This document shows, in pieces, positions 1 through 11,253 of a stretch of 64,000 nt of DNA. The notes under the pieces are model-generated. The model worked only from the letters and a program-made list of their open reading frames with translations. It had not been told where the DNA came from and did no database searches. Positions within the stretch are counted from its first letter, which is position 1, and the number at the start of each line of letters is the position of its first letter. Both the position numbers and the translations under genes were made by a program. This DNA is from Stenotrophomonas rhizophila (GTDB lineage Bacteria; Pseudomonadota; Gammaproteobacteria; Xanthomonadales; Xanthomonadaceae), in contig NZ_CP016294.1 in assembly GCF_001704155.1 (NCBI RefSeq), forward strand, positions 3,035,501 to 3,099,500, written 5' to 3'.

Positions 1-148
1 GCGCATCGCGTCCCTTGCCACGCAGGCCCGGCTCGATTTCCACCAGCTCGAACGGCAACCAGTGCGAGAGCCGCTTCTGGTACTCGGCAAAACCCTGCGC
101 CACCCAGCTGGGCGCGCGTTCACCGGTGGCGATCAGCCTGGCTTTCAT
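1..148 (-). CDS. rlmH: RlmH, 23S rRNA pseudouridine-1915 N3-methyltransferase (5' part only)
   Basis: Only the first ~49 codons lie in the window; the gene runs off the left edge. The N-terminus reads MKARLIATGERAPSWVAQGF, followed by a conserved Glu-Ile-Glu-Pro-Gly segment, which matches the start of the SPOUT-family methyltransferase RlmH. RlmH methylates pseudouridine 1915 in helix 69 of 23S rRNA on assembled 70S ribosomes. The ATG at 148 is preferred because AGGAG lies 7 nt upstream; another in-frame ATG at 154 is too close to it. rsfS lies upstream on the same strand, the usual neighbour of rlmH. Confidence 0.9.
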   Translation of the reverse strand, partial: MKARLIATGERAPSWVAQGFAEYQKRLSHWLPFELVEIEPGLRGKGRDA

Positions 149-166
149 CGTCATGCTCCTTCAAAT

Positions 167-194
167 GACAACGGCGCCACCCGGCGCCGTTGTC
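167..194. terminator. 12-bp perfect hairpin between rsfS and rlmH
   Basis: GACAACGGCGCC at 167-178 and its exact complement at 183-194 enclose a 4-nt loop. The hairpin lies in the 65-bp gap between the rsfS stop and the rlmH start. There is no clear T-tract, so it may attenuate or protect the transcript rather than terminate it fully. Confidence 0.45.
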
Positions 195-213
195 GTCACC
201 ACGTGCGCAACGC

Positions 214-648
214 TCAGCGCGCAGCGTAGTCGTCTTCTTCGTCGCCCTCGTCGAGCAGGCTCGGCGGCTGGTCGCCCACCGTCCACAGGCGCTCCAGCGC
301 GTAGAACTCGCGCACGCGCGGCAGCATCACATGCACCAGCACGTCGCCCAGGTCAACCAGCACCCACTCGGCTTCGCGCTCGCCTTCCACGCCCAGCGGC
401 ATCATGCCGAGGTTCTTGGCGAACTTGACCACTTCGTCGGCAATCGACTTGACGTGGCGGCTGGAGGTGCCCGAGGCGATCACCATGAAATCGGTGACGC
501 TGGACTTGCCGATCACGTCGATCTCGACCACGTCCCTGGCCTTCAGTTCTTCGGTGGCCTGGCGCACGCACTCCAGCAGCTGCTGGGTGGACGGTGCCGG
601 GTTCGGCATGGTGACCTTGATGGTCTGGGGCTGGGCTTGGTCGCTCAA
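214..648 (-). CDS. rsfS: Ribosomal silencing factor RsfS
   Basis: This protein binds uL14 on the large subunit and blocks subunit joining under starvation. The sequence has the family core: an EIDVIGKSSVTDFMVIASGT segment followed by SSRHVKSIADEV and LGVEGEREAEWVLVDLGDVLVHVM. The frame opens at a TTG (648), giving 144 aa. An ATG at 609 (MPNPAPSTQQLLECV) is preceded by AAGG at suitable spacing and would give 131 aa, so the start is uncertain. The acidic C-terminal tail (DEGDEEDDYAA) is unconserved. It sits between nadD and rlmH, the standard arrangement. Confidence 0.95.
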   Translation of the reverse strand: MSDQAQPQTIKVTMPNPAPSTQQLLECVRQATEELKARDVVEIDVIGKSSVTDFMVIASGTSSRHVKSIADEVVKFAKNLGMMPLGVEGEREAEWVLVDLGDVLVHVMLPRVREFYALERLWTVGDQPPSLLDEGDEEDDYAAR

Positions 649-677
649 AGCAGGGAGACTCGATAAATGTGGGGCCG

Positions 678-683
678 ATTATA
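678..683 (-). promoter_or_regulatory. Candidate -10 box for rsfS
   Basis: A perfect TATAAT on the minus strand lies about 30 bp upstream of the first possible rsfS start, in the gap after nadD. No good -35 hexamer stands at 16-18 bp, so this is a guess from the -10 element alone. Confidence 0.35.
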
Positions 684-706
684 CGGGGCGGAGGAGCTGA
701 ACGTGT

Positions 707-1372
707 TCACGGCGTAGGGACCCCGTACAGGCCATGGCGGGCGATGTAATCGGCGACCGGCGGTGGCAGGAGCCCGCGCCAGTCCCCGTCGGCGGCGATC
801 CGCTCCCGCACGGCCGTGGCGGATTCGTTGCGCAGGGGGGCGTGCAGGCGCAACACGCGCCCTGCGGGGGCGCTGAACAGCGCCTTGTCGGTGTCTGCCC
901 AACGCCCCTCCAGCGTCTGCTGCAGCGGGGCCGGCAGGGCCTGCTCCAGCGAGCTTCCCGGGCGGTCGGCCACGATGAAGTGCGCCAGCTCGAACAGGTC
1001 CTCCCACTGGTGCCAGCTGGGCAGGCCCAGCAGGCTGTCGGCGCCTACCAGCCAGGCGATGGGCTGGCGCGGGCCCAACTCGGCACGCAGCTCGCGCAGC
1101 GTGTCGACGGTGTAGGAAGGGGTCGCCGGCTGGCGCTGGGCGCGTTCCAGCTCGCGCCGGTCCAGCAGCAGTCCCGGCTCATCGCCGATCGCCAGCGCCA
1201 GCATCTCCGCCCGCTGGGCGGCATTCGCACCGGGGGCCTGCCGGTGCGGCGGATCGGCCGCCGGCAGCAGGCGCACCGCGACCTGCAACTGGTCGCGCGC
1301 CGCCCGCGCGATGGCCAGGTGCCCCAGGTGCACGGGGTCGAAGGTTCCACCGTAATGGATGCGCAGGCCCAC
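707..1372 (-). CDS. nadD: Nicotinate-nucleotide adenylyltransferase NadD
   Basis: It adenylates nicotinate mononucleotide to deamido-NAD in NAD biosynthesis. The nucleotidyltransferase signature GGTFDPVHLGHL is at residues 8-19, and the typical WLVGADSLLGLPSWHQWEDL block lies mid-protein. The start is a GTG at 1372, five bases after the holA stop, so the two genes are probably translationally linked. The length of 221 aa is normal for the family. Confidence 0.95.
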   Translation of the reverse strand: MGLRIHYGGTFDPVHLGHLAIARAARDQLQVAVRLLPAADPPHRQAPGANAAQRAEMLALAIGDEPGLLLDRRELERAQRQPATPSYTVDTLRELRAELGPRQPIAWLVGADSLLGLPSWHQWEDLFELAHFIVADRPGSSLEQALPAPLQQTLEGRWADTDKALFSAPAGRVLRLHAPLRNESATAVRERIAADGDWRGLLPPPVADYIARHGLYGVPTP

Positions 1373-1377
1373 GGGGC

Positions 1378-2415
1378 TCAGGCGCGCGCGAGCAGGCGTA
1401 CCGCGCGCGCTTCGGCCACGGCCACCAGCAGCCGCTCCAGGCCCAGCCAGGCATCGCCGTCGGCGCGCCCCTTGGCCATGCGGTCCACCAGCCCGGCCTC
1501 AGCGACGAAGCGCTCCCAGCGTTTGGCTTCCGGGTGCCGCTGCAGCGCGCGTTTGAACGGCGCCTGGCGCGATTCCCAGATGCCGCGGCTCTTCATTTCG
1601 GCCGCCAGGTTGCCACCGCGCACCTGCACCCTGGCCAGCGCGGCGGTGGACAGCATCTCGCGGATCACCATCGGCATCAGCGCGGCCACCGCCTCGCCTT
1701 CGCCGCGCAGCCCGGCCAGCATGCGCAGCACCGCCGCCGGTTGCCCGGAGAACGTGGCTTCCAGCAGGCGGAACACGTCGTAGCGGGCGGCGTCGGCCAC
1801 CAGCGATTCCATGGTGTCCACATTCAGGGTCTGGCCACTGGCCAGCAGCGCCAGCTTGTCGATTTCCTGCGCGGCCGCCAGCAGGTTGCCCTCCACCCGC
1901 TCGGCCAGCCGCTGCACGGCGGCCGGGTCCGCGCGCAGGCCCTGCTGGCGCAGGCGGCGTTCGATCCAGTCCGGCAGCTCGTGCGGCTTGATCGCCCAGG
2001 CCACCGACAGCACGCCGACGCGGCTCACCGCCTCGGCCCACTTGCCCTGGTGCGCCTTGCTCCATTCGTTGCAGGTGATCAGCAGGATCACGTCCGGCGC
2101 CGGGTTGGCGCAGAACTGGCTGATGACCTCCCCACCCTCCTTGCCCGGCTTGCCGGTCGGCAGGCGCAGCTCCACCAGCCGGCGCGCACTGAACAGGCTG
2201 GGGGCATTGAAGGTGGCGTCGAGCTGGTTCCAGTCGAAATCGCGGCCGTCGGCATCGAACACTTCGCGTTCGCTGATGCCGTCGGCGCGGGCCCGAGCAC
2301 GCACCGCATCGGCCGCTTCCAGCACGCGCAGCGTTTCCGGCCCGGCAATCAGGTACACCGGCGCCAGGGCCTGGCCGGCCGGCTGGCTGGCAAGCTGTTC
2401 GGGGCGCAGTTCCAT
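1378..2415 (-). CDS. holA: DNA polymerase III delta subunit HolA
   Basis: This clamp-loader subunit opens the beta sliding clamp. At 345 aa it has the family length. The N-terminus MELRPEQLASQPAGQALAPV is followed by YLIAGPETLRVLEAADAVR, typical of HolA. Later come a GDLPTGKPGKEG-like loop region and the helical lid containing LLAAAQEIDKLALL. The ATG at 2415 is chosen because it begins the conserved region; the frame stays open further upstream but that part overlaps lptE and is not conserved. It lies in the order lptE-holA-nadD, all on the minus strand. Confidence 0.94.
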   Translation of the reverse strand: MELRPEQLASQPAGQALAPVYLIAGPETLRVLEAADAVRARARADGISEREVFDADGRDFDWNQLDATFNAPSLFSARRLVELRLPTGKPGKEGGEVISQFCANPAPDVILLITCNEWSKAHQGKWAEAVSRVGVLSVAWAIKPHELPDWIERRLRQQGLRADPAAVQRLAERVEGNLLAAAQEIDKLALLASGQTLNVDTMESLVADAARYDVFRLLEATFSGQPAAVLRMLAGLRGEGEAVAALMPMVIREMLSTAALARVQVRGGNLAAEMKSRGIWESRQAPFKRALQRHPEAKRWERFVAEAGLVDRMAKGRADGDAWLGLERLLVAVAEARAVRLLARA

Positions 2416-2443
2416 CGTGCGGCCGGTCCGCCAGGCGGGCCGG

Positions 2444-3064
2444 TCAGCCGCCCTGCGGCGGCTTGACGGCCGGCACTGCGGCCGGAGGCGTGGTCGACGG
2501 CACGCCGGCAGGCGCCGCTGCCGGATCGGCGGTCGGCTTGGCCGGCGGGTTGAGCCGCCCGCGCTCCAGCTCGGCACGTACCACGCTGTCGATGCGGCGC
2601 ATGATCGACGCCGACATCTCACGGCGCAGTTCGTCGGCCAGGATCTCGCGTTCGGTGGTAGTACCGGTGGAATCGGTCGGCGGCGAGACATAGTCGCGCG
2701 ACAGCTCGATGACCTGCTGCGGGACCAGGTCGCTGCCGTCTTCGCGACGGAACACGAAGATCACAGCGTAGCGCAGGCTGAACTCCTGTGCGCGGCCCTG
2801 GGCATCGATCGCGATGGGCAGGTCGCCCCAACGCTCGGACAACACCTGCAGCTGCGCGGCCGGTTCCTTGCTGTCGGCGTCGGCAAGCGTCGCGCCCGAT
2901 GCCTGCAGGCCACGCCGGAGCAGCTTGGCCAGTTCGCTGTAGGGCGCCGTGGAGACCACCTTCACCGCCGCCGTATCGGCCGGCAGCATCAGCTTGTTGC
3001 GCAGGTGGAAGCCACAGCCGGCGAGGGTAGCGGTAAGAACAAGGGCAAGCAGGAATCGGGTCAT
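2444..3064 (-). CDS. lptE: LPS-assembly lipoprotein LptE
   Basis: This outer-membrane lipoprotein plugs the LptD barrel in lipopolysaccharide export. The signal peptide and lipobox MTRFLLALVLTATLAGCGFH give acylation at Cys17. GFHLRNKLMLP is the LptE family start. The body carries the conserved SLRYAVIFVFR and EREILADELRREM segments. The C-terminal tail is rich in Pro and Ala and looks disordered. It lies between leuS and holA, as in other Gammaproteobacteria. Confidence 0.92.
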   Translation of the reverse strand: MTRFLLALVLTATLAGCGFHLRNKLMLPADTAAVKVVSTAPYSELAKLLRRGLQASGATLADADSKEPAAQLQVLSERWGDLPIAIDAQGRAQEFSLRYAVIFVFRREDGSDLVPQQVIELSRDYVSPPTDSTGTTTEREILADELRREMSASIMRRIDSVVRAELERGRLNPPAKPTADPAAAPAGVPSTTPPAAVPAVKPPQGG

Positions 3065-3148
3065 GTTCACAGTCTGGAGGAGCCGGGCGAAGCCGGCAAC
3101 AGAAAATTGGATGCCGATACGATGCCCGACCCTGCGTGAACGAAGCAC

Positions 3149-5908
<2,760 letters not shown>

Positions 5909-5990
5909 TCAAGGAATTACCCATTTCCAGATTATCTACAACGGTCATCCCGCGCGCGCACCCGCGTGGATTGCGGCCGAATCCGCCAGT

Positions 5991-6602
5991 TCAGTCGTGG
6001 CGGACCCTGCTGGCCACTGGCAGCGCCGCCGCCAGCCACACCGCCCAGGCAACGAAGGCGACGCGCTGCGCCACCGGCGCCGGAATGACCGCCTGCAGCA
6101 CGAAGGCACCCACCAGTACGGCCAGCCCCGCAGACACGTGCAGTGCCGCCAGCCGCCCCCAGCCCGGCAGGCGCCGCGCCCCGAAGCCGGCCATCAGTGC
6201 GCCCGGCACGAACGCCAGCACCCAGACCATCCACGCGCTGGCGTGGAACTGGCTGGCCGGGCTCTGGATGTCGGTGGGATCCAACGGCAGCACGCCCATC
6301 GCGGCGAAGGCCAGCCCGGACAACACCAGCATCTGCCCGCCCACCCGCATCGTCCACGGCGCGGTGACCGGCACCCGCGCCAGCAGGCGCACGGCCACCA
6401 CCGCGGCCAGCAGCCCGGGCAACACGAAGCCAAGCAGGTCGAAGGCCACCGCGTGCGGCACCCCGGTCGCACCCAGCAGCGCCACCGGGTGCCCCAGTGG
6501 CAGGTAGCCCGGCAGTAGCGCGCCAAAGCCCAGCACCGAGGCCAGGAACAGCACCGCAGCCAGGGCGCCCAGCAGTGGATCGAAACGTTGCAGTGTCTTC
6601 AT
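5991..6602 (-). CDS. DUF998-like membrane protein
   Basis: A 203-aa polytopic protein with about six hydrophobic segments, beginning MKTLQRFDPLLGALAAVLFL. The pattern of six helices with an ALLPGYLPLGHPVALLG loop and a central DPTDIQSPASQFH motif is that of the DUF998 family, whose function is unknown. It is transcribed divergently from the thioredoxin gene at 6723. A second protein of similar type is encoded at 40711-41361. Confidence 0.7.
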   Translation of the reverse strand: MKTLQRFDPLLGALAAVLFLASVLGFGALLPGYLPLGHPVALLGATGVPHAVAFDLLGFVLPGLLAAVVAVRLLARVPVTAPWTMRVGGQMLVLSGLAFAAMGVLPLDPTDIQSPASQFHASAWMVWVLAFVPGALMAGFGARRLPGWGRLAALHVSAGLAVLVGAFVLQAVIPAPVAQRVAFVAWAVWLAAALPVASRVRHD

Positions 6603-6661
6603 GCGGCCATTCTCCGCCAGCGTGGCGCCATCTCCTATAGGGCAACGCCGACCGATTGGGG

Positions 6662-6690
6662 TTGCTTCTCGATATCGCCGGCACCATACA
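6662..6690 (+). promoter_or_regulatory. Candidate sigma70 promoter of the thioredoxin-TPR gene
   Basis: TTGCTT (6662-6667) and CATACA (6685-6690) are separated by 17 bp, upstream of the ATG at 6723. The match to consensus is moderate. Confidence 0.35.
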
Positions 6691-6722
6691 CTGCGTACAT
6701 CTTTATCGTTGATCTTCCGACC

Positions 6723-7580
6723 ATGAGCGAACTGCCCCACGTCTTTGACGCCACCACCGAAACCTTCGAAGCACAGGTGCTGCAGAAGTCGCTGCAGACC
6801 CCGGTACTGGTCGATTTCTGGGCCACCTGGTGCGAGCCCTGCAAGACCCTGGGCCCGATGCTGGAAAAGCTGGCCGGCGAGTACAACGGCGCGTTCGAGC
6901 TGGCCAAGGTCGACGTGGACAAGGAGCAGCAGATCGCGGCGGCCTTCCAGATCCGCTCGGTGCCCACCGTGTTCCTGGTCAAGGGCGGCCAGCTGGTGGA
7001 TGGCTTCCCCGGTGCGATCCCCGAAGGCCAGCTGCGCGAGTTCCTCACCCAGCACGGCATCAGCCCCGCCGAAGCTCCGGAAGCTGCGGCTGATGAGCCC
7101 GCACCCCTGGACCCGCAGGCCCGCGTGGACGTGCTGCGCGCCGGCATCGCCGCCGAGCCGGACAAGGAGGAGCTCAAGCTCGACCTGGCCCTGGCCCTGC
7201 TGCAGACCGGCGGCACCACCGAAGCCAGCGCATTGATCGATGCGCTGCCGGCGAACCTGTCCACCGACGACCGTGCCGTGCGCGCCCGCGCCCGCCTGGA
7301 TTTCGCCAAGGCCCTGCAGGACGCCCCGGCACCGGAGCAGCTGGACGCCCGCATCGCGGCCGATGGCGGCGACCTGCAGGCCCGCCACCTGCGCGGCGTG
7401 CAGCAGCTGCTGGGCGGTGAAGACGAAGCCGCGCTGGAGCAGTTCCTGGCCATGTTGCGGAAAGACGGCAGCTACAGTGACAACCTGCCGCGCAGACTGC
7501 TGATCGATGCCTTCAAGGTCATCGACGACGCCGCGCTGGTCGGTCGCTACCGCCGTTCGATGGCCGCGCTGCTGTTCTGA
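6723..7580 (+). CDS. Thioredoxin-TPR co-chaperone (CnoX/YbbN-like)
   Basis: A 285-aa cytoplasmic protein. Residues ~10-110 form a thioredoxin fold with an intact WCEPC active site. The rest is a TPR region in which LDLALALLQTG and LRGVQQLLGGEDEAALEQFL are recognisable. This is the architecture of YbbN/CnoX, which holds unfolding or oxidised clients for GroEL and DnaK. E. coli CnoX has lost its first active-site Cys; here both are present, so reductase activity is plausible. Confidence 0.88.
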   Translation: MSELPHVFDATTETFEAQVLQKSLQTPVLVDFWATWCEPCKTLGPMLEKLAGEYNGAFELAKVDVDKEQQIAAAFQIRSVPTVFLVKGGQLVDGFPGAIPEGQLREFLTQHGISPAEAPEAAADEPAPLDPQARVDVLRAGIAAEPDKEELKLDLALALLQTGGTTEASALIDALPANLSTDDRAVRARARLDFAKALQDAPAPEQLDARIAADGGDLQARHLRGVQQLLGGEDEAALEQFLAMLRKDGSYSDNLPRRLLIDAFKVIDDAALVGRYRRSMAALLF

Positions 7581-7627
7581 GCGCGTCCGCCGTTCAGAAT
7601 CCCTGCACCGGCAGCGGTCAATAATGT

Positions 7628-7655
7628 GATCGCGGTCTAACTTTCGACCGCGATC
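7628..7655. promoter_or_regulatory. 10-bp inverted repeat upstream of the LysM-FecR gene
   Basis: GATCGCGGTC (7628-7637) and its exact complement (7646-7655) flank an 8-nt AT-rich centre. No T-tract follows, and it lies ~65 bp before the next gene. It could be a dyad operator or the terminator of the upstream gene. Confidence 0.4.
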
Positions 7656-7719
7656 CATTCGGGGGGATGCGGTCTGGCCATGGGGGCCCTACGGCTCGGC
7701 CCCGCCTCCAGGGGCACAG

Positions 7720-9381
7720 ATGACCGTGAGTTCGACCCGCTTCCCGCGCCTGCGCGCCCGTTCGATCCGCCTGCTGACGGTGCTGGGGCTGCTGTTGTCC
7801 GCCTTCCCCGTGCTGGCCCAGGACTGGACCTACCGGGTCCGCCCCGGCGACACCCTCTGGGACCTGGGCGGGCGTTACCTCAAGCCGGATGTGCCCTGGG
7901 CACACCTGCAGGCGCACAACCGCGTCGCTGACCCTTACCGGCTGCCCCCCGGCACCCCGCTCCGGTTTCCCATCGCGTGGCTGCGCGTGCAGCCTGCGCC
8001 CGCCCGGGTGCTGGCCGTGCGCGGCGCCGTGCAGGCCCGGCTGGGCGACAGCGGTGCATTGCGCCCTGTGGTGGAGGGCGAACGGCTGGGCATCGGCACG
8101 CACCTGATCACCGGGGCAGAGGCCAGCGTGACCCTCGCCTTCGCCGACGACTCGCGCCTGCAGCTGCGCGAGCATTCGCACCTGCGCCTGGACCAGCTCA
8201 GCCGTTACGGCCACACCGGCATGGTGGACACCCGCCTGCGCCTGGAACAGGGCCGCAGCAGCAACCGGGTCACCCCCGCCAAGGGCCCGGCTTCGCGCTA
8301 CATCATCGATGCCCCCACCGCGACCAGCAGCGTGCGTGGCACGCAGTTCCGGGTCAGTGCCGGCGGTCAGGGCCGCATGGCCGCCACCGAGGTACTGGAA
8401 GGCCGCGTGCAGGTCGGCAACCGGCGCGGCGAGCGACGGGTTACCCACGGCCAGGCCACCCGCAACCGGGCGCTGGACGCCCGTCCCGACATGCCCGAGG
8501 CGCTGCTGCCCGCCCCTGTCCTGGCCCGCACTGGACTGCGCCTGGACCCACTACCGGCCCGACTTGCGTGGGAAACAGTAGCGCAGGCCACCCAGTACCG
8601 GGTAGAAGTAGTGCGCGCCGATCAGCCGGAGATCCTCGTGTTCGCCAGGGACACCGCCGACACCACCATGACCGTGCCCGACCTGCCCCCCGGCCTGCTG
8701 CGGCTGCTGGTGCGTGCGGTCAGTGCCGATGGCGTGGAAGGCCTGGATGCGCAGGCCGATTTCGAAGTGCGCGACCAGCCGGCGCCGCCGCTCACGGTGC
8801 GTCCGGTCAATGGCGAAACGATGGCCAGCCCGCGCCCGCGCTTCGAGTGGAGCCAGGTGGAAGGCGCCGCCAGCACCGTGCTGCAGGTTGCCACCGAGCC
8901 GCAGTTCCTGCAGCCGGTATTGGAGCAGGAAGGACACGGCACCCGCGTGCGTGCTGCCGAAGACCTGCCCCCCGGCGACTATTTCTGGCGCGTGGCCTCG
9001 CGCGACGGCAACGGACACCGCGGCCGCTTCGGCCAGCCGGTGGCGCTGGGCATCAGTCACGCGCCGGTGGACCCCGGCCTGCAGCCGCCGCAGGCCGCCA
9101 GGGGCCAGCTCACCCTGCGCTGGCAGGCAGGCGAACCCGGCCAGCGCTACCGCGTGCAGTTGGACAAGCGTGGCGACTTCGCCCAGCCGCTGCTCGACCA
9201 GCAGGTGGACCAACCCGAGGTCACGCTCAAGCGGCCATGGCACGGCACCCTGCACGTGCGCGTGCAGACGATCGACGACGACGGCTACGGCGGCCCATTC
9301 TCGCCTGCGCAGCAGGTCGCGCTGCCCTGTCGCACCTGCTATGGCGCCGGTGCCGGCGCGCTGCTGCTCCTGCTGCTGTGA
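7720..9381 (+). CDS. LysM and FecR domain periplasmic protein
   Basis: A 553-aa exported protein. It has a signal peptide ending near LLLSAFPVLAQ. A LysM peptidoglycan-binding domain (residues ~28-80, YRVRPGDTLWDLGGRYL) follows. Then comes a FecR domain (~95-210) with GASVTLAFADDSRLQLREHS-type and PTATSSVRGTQFRV segments. The remainder consists of fibronectin- or Ig-like modules containing PRPRFEWSQV. Its last bases overlap the start of the CHASE2-GGDEF gene (GTGA), so the pair is co-translated. A periplasmic sensor role for the cyclase is inferred. Confidence 0.85.
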   Translation: MTVSSTRFPRLRARSIRLLTVLGLLLSAFPVLAQDWTYRVRPGDTLWDLGGRYLKPDVPWAHLQAHNRVADPYRLPPGTPLRFPIAWLRVQPAPARVLAVRGAVQARLGDSGALRPVVEGERLGIGTHLITGAEASVTLAFADDSRLQLREHSHLRLDQLSRYGHTGMVDTRLRLEQGRSSNRVTPAKGPASRYIIDAPTATSSVRGTQFRVSAGGQGRMAATEVLEGRVQVGNRRGERRVTHGQATRNRALDARPDMPEALLPAPVLARTGLRLDPLPARLAWETVAQATQYRVEVVRADQPEILVFARDTADTTMTVPDLPPGLLRLLVRAVSADGVEGLDAQADFEVRDQPAPPLTVRPVNGETMASPRPRFEWSQVEGAASTVLQVATEPQFLQPVLEQEGHGTRVRAAEDLPPGDYFWRVASRDGNGHRGRFGQPVALGISHAPVDPGLQPPQAARGQLTLRWQAGEPGQRYRVQLDKRGDFAQPLLDQQVDQPEVTLKRPWHGTLHVRVQTIDDDGYGGPFSPAQQVALPCRTCYGAGAGALLLLLL

Positions 9382-11018
9382 GGCCGCTCACGCTCTCCTG
9401 GCCCCGGCGCATCGTGCTCGCGGTGCTGGTGGGCGTGCTGGCGGCGGCCGCCAGCCACGGGCAGTGGTTCTGGAAGCAGGATGAAGCGATCTACGACACC
9501 TACGTCGGGTCCTGGGAATACACGCCCGATCCGCGCCTGCTGGTGGTGGCCATCGACGACAGCAGCCTGCAGCAGCTCGGCCAGTGGCCGTGGCCGCGTT
9601 CGACCCATGCGCGGCTGCTGGACCGCCTGACCGCAGCCGGCAGCCAGCGCGTGGTGCTGGACCTGCTGCTGTCCGAACCGGACCGCCAGGACAGCGCGCA
9701 GGATGCCGAACTGGCGGCGGCGATCCGCCGCAATGGGCATGTGGTACTGCCGGTGCTGGCCGCGCCGTCGAGCGGGCCGCGCATGGCCGAGGAACTACTG
9801 CCGATTCCATTGATCGCCGCCAACGCCTCGATGCTGGGCCACAGCGATGTGGAAGTGGAGGCCGATGGCGTTACCCGCGGGCTGTACCTCACCGCCGGCA
9901 TCGGCTCACCGCACTGGCCTGCGCTGGGCCTGGCGTTGGCCAACACGCGTGGCCCCCTTCCCGGGCTGATCGATACCCGCCCACGGCATGACGCGCCCTA
10001 CCAATGGCACCGCAACCACTACGTGCGCGTGCGCTTCGCCGGCCCGCCGGATCGCTTCCCGCAGGTGTCGTATGCGGATGTGTTGAACGGCGATGTCGCG
10101 CCGGAAGTACTGCACGACCGCTTGGTGCTGGTGGGCATGACCGCCAGCGGCATCGCCCCGCGCCTGCTCACCCCGACCACCCGCGAGCGCTGGATGAGCG
10201 GCACCGAATACCAGGCCAACGTGGCGTCGATGCTGCTTTCCGGGAATGTGATCAGCGTATTGGCGCCCTCATGGCAGGCAGCCTTGAGCGGGCTGCTGGT
10301 GGCGTTGTGTGCGCTGGGCCTGACTCTGCCGCGCGCGGTGGCCAGTGCCCTGCTGGCCCTGCCGGTGGCGCTGCTGTCCAGCTTCGTGCTGCTGCGTGCC
10401 GGCCACCTGTGGTTCGCGCCCGCTGCAGCGCTCACCTGCATGCTGGCGGTGATCTGCGCGTGGGTGCTGTGGCGGATCGCCGCGTGGCGCCGGCAGGCCA
10501 ACAGCGATGGCTTGACCGGGCTCGGCAACCGCGTGCGTTTCGAACAGACCCTGCAGCAGGAGCATGATGCCGGCCGCCGCAGTGGGCGCCCGCTGACCCT
10601 GGTGCTGATCGACGTGGACCACTTCAAGCAGCACAACGACCTGCATGGGCATCATGCCGGCGATGCGGTGCTGCGCCGGATCGCCAACGAGATCCGCGCG
10701 CATGCGCGGCGCCCACGCGACATGGCCGCGCGCTTTGGCGGTGATGAGTTCGCCTTGGTGTTGCCCGATACGACGTCGGAAGGCGCCGTGCAGGTGGTCG
10801 AAGACCTGATCGCCGCGGTACGCGGCATGCACCTGTCGCCCGGACCGCAGCCGCACGCGCAGATCACCCTCAGCGTGGGCCTGTACACCCACACCCCCGA
10901 TGCCAGCAGCGAGCCGCGCCATTACTTCGAAGGCGCCGACGCAGCGCTGTACCGCGCCAAGGCCGCAGGTCGCGACGGCTATGCCACCGGCGACACGGAA
11001 ACGGACAACAGCGCGTAG
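9378..11018 (+). CDS. CHASE2-domain diguanylate cyclase
   Basis: A 546-aa inner-membrane protein. After a first membrane segment, residues ~30-290 form a periplasmic CHASE2 sensor (YDTYVGSWEYTPDPRLLVVAIDD, then a GMTASGIAPR block). Three membrane helices follow (~300-370). The C-terminus is a GGDEF domain with the active motif FGGDEF and an RPRD inhibitory site five residues before it, so it should synthesise c-di-GMP under product inhibition. The start is the GTG that overlaps the stop of the LysM-FecR gene by four bases. The stop codon TAG is supplied by the downstream GTAG repeat. Confidence 0.9.
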   Translation: MRPLTLSWPRRIVLAVLVGVLAAAASHGQWFWKQDEAIYDTYVGSWEYTPDPRLLVVAIDDSSLQQLGQWPWPRSTHARLLDRLTAAGSQRVVLDLLLSEPDRQDSAQDAELAAAIRRNGHVVLPVLAAPSSGPRMAEELLPIPLIAANASMLGHSDVEVEADGVTRGLYLTAGIGSPHWPALGLALANTRGPLPGLIDTRPRHDAPYQWHRNHYVRVRFAGPPDRFPQVSYADVLNGDVAPEVLHDRLVLVGMTASGIAPRLLTPTTRERWMSGTEYQANVASMLLSGNVISVLAPSWQAALSGLLVALCALGLTLPRAVASALLALPVALLSSFVLLRAGHLWFAPAAALTCMLAVICAWVLWRIAAWRRQANSDGLTGLGNRVRFEQTLQQEHDAGRRSGRPLTLVLIDVDHFKQHNDLHGHHAGDAVLRRIANEIRAHARRPRDMAARFGGDEFALVLPDTTSEGAVQVVEDLIAAVRGMHLSPGPQPHAQITLSVGLYTHTPDASSEPRHYFEGADAALYRAKAAGRDGYATGDTETDNSA

Positions 11019-11082
11019 AGCCACGCCCTGCGTGGCTGCTCTACGTTCCGGCACCGCACAGCCACGCAGGGCGTGGCTCTAC
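11015..11082. repeat. Inverted pair of GTAG-type REP elements
   Basis: A plus-strand unit (11015-11044: GTAGAG, CACGC/GCGTG stem, closing CTCTAC) is followed by a minus-strand unit (11060-11082, GTAG read on the opposite strand with the same CCACGC/GCGTGG stem). This matches a dimeric SMAG/GTAG REP. The first unit supplies the TAG stop of the diguanylate cyclase gene. Confidence 0.7.
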
Positions 11083-11253
11083 CGTTCAGACGCGATCAGC
11101 CATTCAAGCATGCACTACATCACACTCATTCCGGCACTGCGTTGCCGAAGTGATTTCACGACACGCGCGTTCGTTGAATTCCTATACCGCACCATCACCC
11201 CAGCTGCTCCACTTCGCCTACCCCGCGCGTGCGGGTTGGCAAGGAGCTGGACC

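Noticed and set aside
7977..9377. N-terminal extension of the diguanylate cyclase frame through the FecR gene
   Set aside because: The extension is Arg/Ala/Gly-rich noise; the conserved protein starts at the GTG at 9378.
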